Assembly: GCA_965228005.1 (NCBI GenBank) | Contig: CBDDGV010000003.1 | Span: 1,116,001-1,180,000 of the forward strand | Source: JBCCXZ01 sp965228005 | Lineage (GTDB): Bacteria; Planctomycetota; Planctomycetia; Pirellulales; Lacipirellulaceae | Reading direction: 5' to 3' | DNA: 64,000 nt | Shown here: positions 6,749 to 13,351 of the stretch, one piece after another | Position numbering within the stretch: position 1 is the first letter of the stretch | How the letters are laid out: every line of letters begins with the position of its first letter | Notes under the pieces: model-generated | What the model saw: the letters and a program-made list of their open reading frames with translations, nothing else | Database searches by the model: none | Told to the model about the DNA's origin: nothing | Translations under genes and position numbers: made by a program

Positions 6749-8416
6749 CTACTCCCCGCCCTCCAACCGGCAATAACAAGACCGATCAATCCGAACATCC
6801 GCCCGCGTCGAAGCCGCCGTAAACTGAGCCCGGCACGTTGCTGATTCATCGTCCTTGCCCAACGCCTCGAGGCACTCCGCCAGCCCGTGCAACGCCCACG
6901 GGTTGTTCGGGTGCAGCTCCAAGTCGCGCCGGTACACCGGCTCCGCCTCCGCGTAACGCTCCTGCTCCATCAGCAGAGCCCCCAACGCGTGCCGCGCGGG
7001 CTGCATCCACCCCCACGGTTCGTCGTAGTTGAGCGCATCGTCCAGCTCCACCGCCTTCCGCAGGTGCGCGAACGCCGCCTCGTGCTCGCCCCGCCGGTAC
7101 GCCACCTCGCCGGCCAGCATCGCCTCGGCCACCTCCAAGATATTCAGCGACGCGTTCTGGAACAGAAAACTCGTCCCCGGCACCGCGTCGCGGGCCTCCA
7201 GGAACAACTCCTGCTCCTCCTCGGCCTCTTCCACCCGGTCGGTCGCCGCGTACGCCAGCGTCCGCGCGTAACGCCAGATCGCCCGCGACATCGGCAGGTA
7301 GTCCGCCGGCTCCGGCTCTTCGAGGATCTGCTCCCAACGCCCGAACCGAACCAGCACGTGCAACGCCGTCGGCATGAACGCGTCGAGGAAGTCGGTCTGC
7401 TGCCGCAGCATGTCCTCGGGCACCTGGTCCACCAGCTCCCGGGCCGCCTTCAACGCCAGTTCGCTCTGCCCGTCGAACATCGCCCCGTACGTCAGGAAGT
7501 GGTAGTTGTGGATGCGGTACAGGGTGTAGAAGTTGTACGGCCCCTCGCGACGCATGAACTCGTCGTCGGCCTTAATGGCCTTCGCGTTCTCGCTCACCAC
7601 CTTCGCGTAGTCGCCCACCCAGATGTAGATGTGCGTCGGCATGTGCAGCAGGTGCCCCTGGCCCGGCATCAGGTCCACTAGTGCATCGGCCGACGGCAAA
7701 CCCTGGTCCGGAGAGGGCGACGCCTCCACCGCGTGGATGTGCAAGTGGCACAACGCCGGGTAGCCCGGCGACTTTTCCAGCCCCGACTCCAACACCCGCA
7801 GAACCTCTTCGGTCTGCGGCCCCGGCTCGCCTTCGGGCGTCCAGTGCTTCCACGGCTGCAGGTTCATCAGCGACTCCGCGTAGAGCGCCGCCGCCAACGG
7901 CGAGTCGCCGTGCTCCGCGTACACTTCCTTCATCGCTGCGACGTACGCCTCGTTCAGCGGCCGCCGCTCGTCTACCGGCGGCGCCGGCGCTGCGTAACGC
8001 GTCGCCACCGCCTCGACCAACGCCCGCTCCAGCGGCGTCGCGTCCGCCGTGTGCAGCTTCGCCATCCGCGCCGCGTACTCCGCCTGCACAATCTGGTGCT
8101 CGGGGATCAGCATGTTGTTCAGGTTCGGCCCCAACGCGTAGGCGATCCCCCAATGCGCCATCGCCAACCCCGGGTCCTCCGCCAGCGCCTTCTCAAAGCA
8201 CCGCACGGCCTCCTCGTGGTTGAACCCAAAACACATCGCCAGCCCGCGATCAAACCAAACCTGCGCCGCCGTCGACTCGGTCGACACCGGGTAGCTGAAG
8301 CCGCCCAGGTTGTAGTAGTCCCCCTTCCAAACCTGCTGCTCGGCGTTCGCGGACGCAGCACGGAGCAAAGAACAGAGGCAAACAAGGAGCGTTGCGAATC
8401 GGTGCGTACGACGCAT
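6749..8416 (-). CDS. Secreted tetratricopeptide-repeat protein
   Basis: 555 residues. An N-terminal signal peptide (MRRTHRFATLLVCLCSLLRA, then ASANAEQQ) is followed by TPR units: AAQVWFDRGLAMCFGFNHEE AVRCFEKALAEDP near residue 50 and several near the C-terminus (AFAHLRKAVELDD, RYAEAEPVYRRDLELHPNN). The middle has conserved blocks such as LMPGQGHLLHMPTHIYIWVG. It matches a family of large bacterial TPR proteins of unknown role, presumably periplasmic scaffolds. The two membrane proteins downstream on the same strand may be co-transcribed. Confidence 0.8.
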   Translation of the reverse strand: MRRTHRFATLLVCLCSLLRAASANAEQQVWKGDYYNLGGFSYPVSTESTAAQVWFDRGLAMCFGFNHEEAVRCFEKALAEDPGLAMAHWGIAYALGPNLNNMLIPEHQIVQAEYAARMAKLHTADATPLERALVEAVATRYAAPAPPVDERRPLNEAYVAAMKEVYAEHGDSPLAAALYAESLMNLQPWKHWTPEGEPGPQTEEVLRVLESGLEKSPGYPALCHLHIHAVEASPSPDQGLPSADALVDLMPGQGHLLHMPTHIYIWVGDYAKVVSENAKAIKADDEFMRREGPYNFYTLYRIHNYHFLTYGAMFDGQSELALKAARELVDQVPEDMLRQQTDFLDAFMPTALHVLVRFGRWEQILEEPEPADYLPMSRAIWRYARTLAYAATDRVEEAEEEQELFLEARDAVPGTSFLFQNASLNILEVAEAMLAGEVAYRRGEHEAAFAHLRKAVELDDALNYDEPWGWMQPARHALGALLMEQERYAEAEPVYRRDLELHPNNPWALHGLAECLEALGKDDESATCRAQFTAASTRADVRIDRSCYCRLEGGE

Positions 8417-8500
8417 AGCGGGTTCCTAATGGGTATGGCGCGGATCGGCCGGATTGGGTGGGTGCGAGAAAGCCCTGTGTGTTACCGCACTTCCTGCGGA

Positions 8501-8531
8501 TTGACAAACCGTAAATATGGTTTTATGGTTT
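8501..8531 (+). promoter_or_regulatory. Promoter/operator of the vapBC-like pair
   Basis: TTGACA (8501-8506), 17 bases and TATGGT (8524-8529) form a near-consensus promoter whose expected transcription start falls at or within a base or two of the antitoxin ATG at 8536, so the mRNA may be leaderless. The direct repeat TATGGTTT-TATGGTTT (8516-8531) and the dyad AAACC/GGTTT (8506-8510 and 8519-8523) overlap the promoter and are plausible binding sites for the antitoxin. Confidence 0.6.
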
Positions 8532-8535
8532 AGGT

Positions 8536-8841
8536 ATGAAAACCACCGTCGAATTGCCCGACGACCTCTACCGTAAAGTCAAATCTGAAGCGGCTTTACA
8601 GGGAAAGACGGTGAAGAGTTTTTTTCTCGAAGCCGTCCAGTCGAAACTCGCCCAAGCGTCTAGCAGCGTTCCGGTGGTCCAGCTTGATCGCGAGAAACAG
8701 GACGAGCCCGGCTGGAGAGCCGTCTTCGGCGCCGCCGACCCCGAGGCCATAGCCGAGGTTCAAAGCATCATCGACGAAGAGTTCTCTACGATCGACTACG
8801 CCGCCTGGGGCCTGCCCGACCCGGATCGGCCGGACGCATGA
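8536..8841 (+). CDS. VapB-like ribbon-helix-helix antitoxin
   Basis: 101 residues. The N-terminus (MKTTVELPDDLYRKVKSEAA, LQGKTVKSFFLEAV) is a typical ribbon-helix-helix DNA-binding domain in which the first strand precedes two helices. The acidic C-terminal tail (EAIAEVQSIIDEEFSTIDYA) would bind and neutralise the toxin. The stop overlaps the toxin start in ATGA (8838-8841), the usual coupling for type II toxin-antitoxin pairs. Dimers probably repress the pair through the repeats over the promoter at 8501-8531. Confidence 0.85.
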   Translation: MKTTVELPDDLYRKVKSEAALQGKTVKSFFLEAVQSKLAQASSSVPVVQLDREKQDEPGWRAVFGAADPEAIAEVQSIIDEEFSTIDYAAWGLPDPDRPDA

Positions 8842-9215
8842 TCCTCGACACGAACGCGGTCAGCGCTCTGCTGGCGGGAGAGCGGCGGGCGTCCGACGCA
8901 GCACAACGCCCGCCGAGGTTCACCCTCCCGTTCGTGGTCGTCGCGGAATTCGAATTCGGCCTCCAGACCTCAACGCAGAAACGCCGCCTGGAAGCGTTGT
9001 TCCGGAAGCTCGAATCCGAATCCGACGTGCTCTACCCCGACCGGGAGAGCGTTGCCTCCTACGTCCGCACCCGAGCCGAACTGAAGCGACTCGGCAAGCC
9101 GATCCCGGAAGGCGACCTCTGGATCGCCGCGCTCGCGAGGCAGCACGGCCTTGAGGTCCTCAGCCGCGACGAGCACTTCGACGCGGTGCCCGGAGTCCGA
9201 CGCGTCGCGTTCTAG
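8838..9215 (+). CDS. vapC: VapC-like PIN-domain ribonuclease toxin
   Basis: 125 residues, the usual VapC length. The acidic PIN residues are visible: D4 in MILDTNAVSALL, E38 in VVAEFEFGL, D91/D97-type residues in IPEGDLWIAALA and the final RDEHFD. It is predicted to cleave RNA and to be held inactive by the upstream antitoxin. The last codon before the stop is TTC. The TAG stop (9213-9215) takes its final G from the first base of an inserted IS element; before the insertion the stop was TAA, so the protein sequence is unchanged. Confidence 0.88.
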   Translation: MILDTNAVSALLAGERRASDAAQRPPRFTLPFVVVAEFEFGLQTSTQKRRLEALFRKLESESDVLYPDRESVASYVRTRAELKRLGKPIPEGDLWIAALARQHGLEVLSRDEHFDAVPGVRRVAF

Positions 9216-9223
9216 AGCGTATC

Positions 9224-10053
9224 TCATAACCACCTGAGAGCCATAACGAGGCAAGCGAGTGTGAGGAAGCCTTGGTAGAGGTAGGCGTAGAACTCGTGCC
9301 GGACGATGAGCCTGCGGAAGTCGTGGAGCCAGCTGACGGTGCGTTCGATCTTCCAGCGTCGGCGGTAGCGGCGGAGCTTCCGCCCGTCCTGCTTCTTCTT
9401 GCGGACGCGGTTCTTGCGGTGCGGGCTGATCAGGTCGACGCCCCGCTCGGCGAGGCGGTCCCGCAGCGCATCGCAGTCGGCCGCCTTGTCGTAGATCAGC
9501 TTGCCGGGGACGTGGCGCGTGGCGGCCGAGTCCAAGAGGGGCTCGATCAGGCCGACTTCCGCGTGGCTGGCCGACTCGACGCCGACCGCCAGCGGCAGGC
9601 CCCGGGCGTCGGAGAGGACCATGACCTTCGTGCCCTTGCCGCGTTTGGTGAGGCCGACGCATTCGCCCCTTTTTTAGCAGGAGCAAACGTGCCGTCGGCG
9701 AACCCCTCCCGCCAGTCGACGCGGCCCTCGCGGTCGAGCTTCTTCAGCAGGCGTCGCCAGGCACGTGCCAGCGTCCCGTCGCTGCTCCACTCGACGAACC
9801 GGCGGTGGCAGGTCGACCTCGAGGGGAACCGCGGCGGCAGGTCCTTCCAGCGGGCGCCGCTGCGGAGGATCCACAACACGCCCTCGAAGCAGCCGCGCGG
9901 GTCGGCCATCGGGCGGCCGCCCTTTGGGCTCGGCGCGGGGTTGGCGAACAGGTCGGCGATCAGCAGCCACTGCTCGTCGCTGAGCTCGGCTTGCAGGTCT
10001 TGGGATTCGGGTTCCGTCCTGGACCCCGCTTCGAAGCGGGATCGATCCGTCAT
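9224..10053 (-). CDS. IS5-family transposase, made by -1 frameshifting of two ORFs
   Basis: ORF A starts at ATG 10053 (MTDRSRFEAGSRTEPESQDL) and holds the N-terminal DUF4096-like part (LSDEQWLLIADLF, GGRPMADPRGCFEGVLWILR) up to FADGTFAPAKKG, containing the first catalytic Asp. At the run AAAAAAGGGG (9675 to 9666) a -1 shift joins it to ORF B, which continues ECVGLTKRGKGTKVMVLSD and supplies the second Asp (IYDKAADCD) and the Glu (RRRWKIERTVSWLHDFRRL). ORF B has a TAA immediately before the slip site and no good start of its own, so translation must enter through slippage. The joined product is about 276 residues, normal for the family, so the element may be active. Confidence 0.82.
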
Positions 10054-10058
10054 GAGAA

Positions 10059-10076
10059 GGTCTCCTTTCGGAGACC
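10059..10076 (-). promoter_or_regulatory. Hairpin sequestering the transposase ribosome-binding site
   Basis: On the minus strand GGTCTCC-GAAA-GGAGACC forms a 7-bp stem closed by a GNRA tetraloop, and the 3' arm contains the GGAG Shine-Dalgarno 5-9 bases before the ATG at 10053. Such hairpins in IS elements limit transposase translation from read-through transcripts. Confidence 0.6.
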
Positions 10077-10255
10077 CTACGGGGCGACGCCCAAGATCGT
10101 TTAGCTAGCAAACACGGGTTCTGGGATACGCTCTAACGTCTTGGCGATTGTCTTTCCCGGACCGCAGAGATCGGGCTATTATTCGTCCGGAACCCGTTCT
10201 CACAGGTTACGCGGAATCTCTTGCTGGCCCGCCGCGACCAGCGGACAATACCGAG

Positions 10256-10510
10256 ATGAGCCAACCCAGCGACCACATCACCGTCAGCGCCCTGTCGCTG
10301 CCCCACGACCAGCGGGCCGACTTGGCGCTCCAACTGCTCCAAAGCCTGGAACTCCCTGGCGATGTCGTCTCAGCCGAAGAGTTTGGTCAAGCGCTGCGAA
10401 AACGCGTTGAGGGTTACCGAGCCGGAGCGGTCGAGAGCAACAGCCTCGACGAAGCCCGCGCGATCATCGAGCGCCGACTCTCCGATCAGCCGGTTTCTCA
10501 AGAGTCGTAG
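10256..10510 (+). CDS. Orphan addiction-module antitoxin (Unstab_antitox type)
   Basis: 84 residues from ATG 10256 (MSQPSDHITVSALSLPHDQR). The block ALSLPHDQRADLALQLLQSL followed by VSAEEFGQALRKRVEGYRAG and DEARAIIERRL is the typical two-helix pattern of the putative addiction-module component family, whose members pair with RelE/ParE toxins. An upstream in-frame ATG at 10148 lies in sequence next to the IS and adds nothing family-like. No toxin gene follows: the next 50 bases are a repeat and then an unrelated gene. The Shine-Dalgarno is weak. Confidence 0.7.
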   Translation: MSQPSDHITVSALSLPHDQRADLALQLLQSLELPGDVVSAEEFGQALRKRVEGYRAGAVESNSLDEARAIIERRLSDQPVSQES

Positions 10511-10566
10511 GTGGGTACTTTCACCCATCGTCTGTTGGATGTCGCCTAGCGTACGATGGGTGTGGT
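10511..10566. repeat. Intergenic palindromic repeat, second copy of the GATGGGTG family
   Basis: CACCCATCGT (10522-10531) and ACGATGGGTG (10553-10562) are perfect inverted 10-mers around a 21-base loop, and GTGGGT (10511-10516) can pair locally with ACCCA. The core matches the repeat at 5561-5628. Confidence 0.6.
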
Positions 10567-10597
10567 CATCCATCTAGGTTGTTGCTACGGAGGCTAT

Positions 10598-11389
10598 GTG
10601 TGCAAGTTTGATCCACCGAGGAAAAGGGTCCTAAGCCTTTACGCAAATTTCCTAGAAAAGCACGATATGGTGCTCGCGAAGTCTTGGGGATTGCGCTGCA
10701 ACGATGACCTTGAGGCAGCTTCGTGCGAAGCCGATGCGTGGGCCACGCTTACAGCCTTAGGTGCTAGTGTCACTCCAAACAAGGACAAGAATGAGAAAGG
10801 AAGAAGTGTCGACTTTCTTTGTAGAGTTGACGACAAGGCCTTCTATTGCGAAGTCACTTGCATAACCATCCAGACAATGGCCGACTATACTCACGAATCG
10901 CACTCACTAGAAAACGATTCGAGGACGCGAGGTTACCATACGCCGATTGAGGCAGTCCGAAGAGAGTGTAGTAGCAAAGCTCCTCAGTGTGCGAACTGGA
11001 ACCATCCAACGATCCTGCTTGTGGGAACGTATCATTTTCAGTCTTCTCGCCTCTTTGCTCCGCGTACGGACCTTGCCGGAGAGTACTTCACCGGGAGGCA
11101 GGACCTGCAGTGGCCGCTTAGCACTGGTGGGCAATCATTGAATGAGCCTACGGTGATCAACGTAGCCACAGGCACGAGCTCTTCTTTCGTCGACGAGCAA
11201 TTCCACAGTGCTCGGAAATCGGTTTCTGCCGTTATCTTGGCCGGCTTCGGCCACCAACCACCAAAGCTCAGCGGTTTGCTACATCCAGATGCGGCACGAC
11301 CGCTGGACCATTCGTTACTTCCTGACTTGGTATTCCATACATCAAAGGCTGATCGAATAAGCGGGACGATGACCGTTCTGCGGGTGTGA
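10598..11389 (+). CDS. Unknown protein with possible PD-(D/E)XK-like nuclease core, lower GC
   Basis: I favour the GTG at 10598, which follows CGGAGG by 4-5 bases, giving 263 residues; an in-frame ATG at 10556 lies inside the dispersed repeat. The region CEADAWATLTALGASVTP, then GRSVDFLCRVDDKAFYCEVT (residues about 43-87) has the Glu helix, the Asp in a strand and the E-x-[KT] spacing of restriction-like nucleases, with Thr in place of the usual Lys. The rest is not recognised (HPTILLVGTYHFQSS, SAVILAGFG). Base composition is near 50% GC and unlike its neighbours, and the gene sits in the toxin-antitoxin/IS island, both pointing to transfer. The nuclease reading is tentative. Confidence 0.6.
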   Translation: MCKFDPPRKRVLSLYANFLEKHDMVLAKSWGLRCNDDLEAASCEADAWATLTALGASVTPNKDKNEKGRSVDFLCRVDDKAFYCEVTCITIQTMADYTHESHSLENDSRTRGYHTPIEAVRRECSSKAPQCANWNHPTILLVGTYHFQSSRLFAPRTDLAGEYFTGRQDLQWPLSTGGQSLNEPTVINVATGTSSSFVDEQFHSARKSVSAVILAGFGHQPPKLSGLLHPDAARPLDHSLLPDLVFHTSKADRISGTMTVLRV

Positions 11390-11894
11390 AGTGCACGGCA
11401 GGGAACGAGGCCTTAACTCACTCAATACAAGCAGGCTTGTTCATCACGCACCGCTGTCGAAGTAGTCCCCTACAGCCGGATTTTCTTGTGGCGAGTGGCC
11501 ACCTAATCATCTATACAGGTAGTCGCCACACCAACAACAGCTCTTTGAAAACCCACCCACGCCACGATAGCCGTCGACCTACGCGTCGGCGGCCAGCTCC
11601 CTCTTTGCGCCTTAGCGCCTTTGCGAGAGACCTTTCTGTCGCGGCACTCGTAGAACGGGCGTGCAAAAGCCGTCCAACAGCAGCGGCCACTCCAACCCCT
11701 AAGCCGCGCACAGGAAAGCACTTCGAGCCGAGGCATGCATTGCAACGAAGCGACTTCTGCAAACCGTTAAGGCACAAAACAACCGCGTCCGCGCGCAGTT
11801 CTCCCGAGGAAGACAGGCAAGAGCGCCCGCTTCTGTCACTCAGGCGCGTGAAGCCCTACTCCACGACAGAAGTCAGCTTACTTGTTCGGGCCGA
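11390..11894. other. Gene-free stretch with a dispersed repeat
   Basis: About 500 bases without a credible gene on either strand. Positions about 11603-11640 hold CTTTGCGCCTTAGCGCCTTT GCGAGAG, a widespread low-complexity element that on the minus strand encodes the spurious peptide SRKGAKAQR. Open frames here end in, or derive from, this repeat or run antisense into the enolase gene. I see no clear terminator or RNA gene. Confidence 0.6.
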
Positions 11895-13172
11895 TTACTT
11901 CTTCGGGAAGAGCGGCCCGCCGTACCGAGCCGCAGCCCCCAGCTGCTCCTCGATCCGCAGCAGCTGGTTGTACTTCGCCATCCGGTCGCTCCGCGAAGCG
12001 CTGCCCGTCTTGATCTGCCCCGTCTGCAGGCCGACCGCCAGGTCCGCGATCGTCGCGTCCTCGGTCTCGCCGCTGCGGTGGCTCGCGACGCTGGTGTAGC
12101 CGTGCCGGTCGGCCAGCTGGATCGCGTCGATCGTCTCGGTCAGCGTGCCGATCTGGTTCACCTTGATCAGGATGCTGTTGCCGATCCCCTCGTCGATCCC
12201 GCGTTGCAGGCGGTCGACGTTGGTGACGAACAGGTCGTCGCCCACCAGCTGGCACTTGTCGCCCAGCTTCTCGGTCATCAGCTTCCAGCCGGCCCAGTCG
12301 TCCTCGGCGCAGCCGTCCTCGATGCTGCAGATCGGGTGCTTCTCCACCCAGCCCGCCATCAGGTCGACCATCCCGGCCGAGTCGAGCTCCTTGCCGTCGA
12401 TCGTGTAGACCTTCTTGTCCGAGTCGTAGAACTCGGTGCTCGCCGCGTCCATCGCGATCCAGACGTGCTCGCCCGGCTTGTACCCGGCGTTCTCCACCGC
12501 CTTGAGGATCACGTCGAACGCGTCGGCGTTGGCGCCCAGGTCCGGGGCGAACCCGCCCTCGTCGCCCACCGCCGTGTTGAGGCCCTTCTCGCTGAGCACC
12601 TTCTTCAGGTGGTGGAACACCTCGCAACCGCAGCGGAGCGCTTCGCTGAACGTCTCCAGCCCCAGCGGCATCACCATGAACTCCTGGATGTCCACCGAGT
12701 TGTCGGCGTGCTCGCCGCCGTTGAGGATGTTCATCATCGGCGCCGGCAGCAGCCGGGCGTTCGAGCCGCCCAGGTACCGGAACAGCGGCATCTCGCAGTA
12801 CCGAGCCGCCGCGTGGGCCGTCGCCAGCGAGACGCCCAGGATCGCGTTGGCGCCGAGCCGCTCCTTGTTCGGCGTGCCGTCCAGCTCGAGCATCCGCGAG
12901 TCGACGCCGATCTGGTCCATCGCGTCCATGCCGATCAGGTCGTCCGCGATCTCCTCGTTGATGTGCCCCACCGCCTTGGTGACGCCCTTGCCGAGGAAGA
13001 CGCCCTTGTCGCCGTCCCGCAGCTCCCAGGCCTCGTGCACGCCGGTGCTGGCCCCGCTCGGCACCGCCGCCGAGCCGGTCGTGCCATCGGCGAGCGTCAC
13101 CTCCACCTCCACCGTGGGGTTGCCGCGGCTGTCGAGGATCTGCCGCCCGTGGATGTCGACGATGGTGCTCAT
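11895..13172 (-). CDS. eno: Enolase (phosphopyruvate hydratase)
   Basis: 425 residues, the normal length, from ATG 13172 (MSTIVDIHGRQILDSRGNPT). It interconverts 2-phosphoglycerate and phosphoenolpyruvate in glycolysis. The N-terminal loop VPSGASTGVHEAWELRDGD, the metal-site segments SIEDGCAEDDWAGW and LVGDDLFVTN, and the signature ILIKVNQIGTLTETI with SHRSGETEDATIADLAVG are all present. Longer frames upstream have no family match. A GAGG stretch lies about 9 bases before the start. The gene follows the type VII-like ATPase gene on the same strand after 179 bases and is probably separately expressed. Confidence 0.98.
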   Translation of the reverse strand: MSTIVDIHGRQILDSRGNPTVEVEVTLADGTTGSAAVPSGASTGVHEAWELRDGDKGVFLGKGVTKAVGHINEEIADDLIGMDAMDQIGVDSRMLELDGTPNKERLGANAILGVSLATAHAAARYCEMPLFRYLGGSNARLLPAPMMNILNGGEHADNSVDIQEFMVMPLGLETFSEALRCGCEVFHHLKKVLSEKGLNTAVGDEGGFAPDLGANADAFDVILKAVENAGYKPGEHVWIAMDAASTEFYDSDKKVYTIDGKELDSAGMVDLMAGWVEKHPICSIEDGCAEDDWAGWKLMTEKLGDKCQLVGDDLFVTNVDRLQRGIDEGIGNSILIKVNQIGTLTETIDAIQLADRHGYTSVASHRSGETEDATIADLAVGLQTGQIKTGSASRSDRMAKYNQLLRIEEQLGAAARYGGPLFPKK

Positions 13173-13351
13173 ATCTGATTGCCTCTGCGAATGGATCGGG
13201 AAACGGGCCCTCGCCGCGGCGGTTCGCACGCCCGGGGGACGCCGGCGGGTAGTCGAGAAAACCGCCATTGTAGGCCTGCTCGGCGGGGTGTCGAGCGGCC
13301 ACGGAGCCGGCAGAAACGGTGCAGACGCCAGCAGAATCCGGTCTAAGCTGC

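Larger units (their letters stand above)
9215..10133 (-). mobile_element. IS5-family insertion sequence (IS427-like), 919 bp
   Basis: The ends are imperfect inverted repeats: left GAGCGTATCTCATAACC from 9215 and right, read inward on the minus strand, GAGCGTATCCCAGAACC ending at 10133. A TA dinucleotide flanks each side (9213-9214 and 10134-10135), the target duplication expected for IS427-type elements. It carries one transposase gene split in two frames on the minus strand. The element sits between vapC and an antitoxin gene. Confidence 0.85.

Noticed and set aside
8970..9686. Minus-strand frame of 238 codons spanning vapC and the IS
   Set aside because: It is the third, non-coding frame across the transposase slip site and then antisense to vapC; family blocks lie in the other two frames.
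11386..12099. Open frame of 237 codons on the + strand
   Set aside because: Its first part crosses a dispersed repeat and a gene-free gap and its second half is antisense to the enolase 3' end; no Shine-Dalgarno, no coding character.
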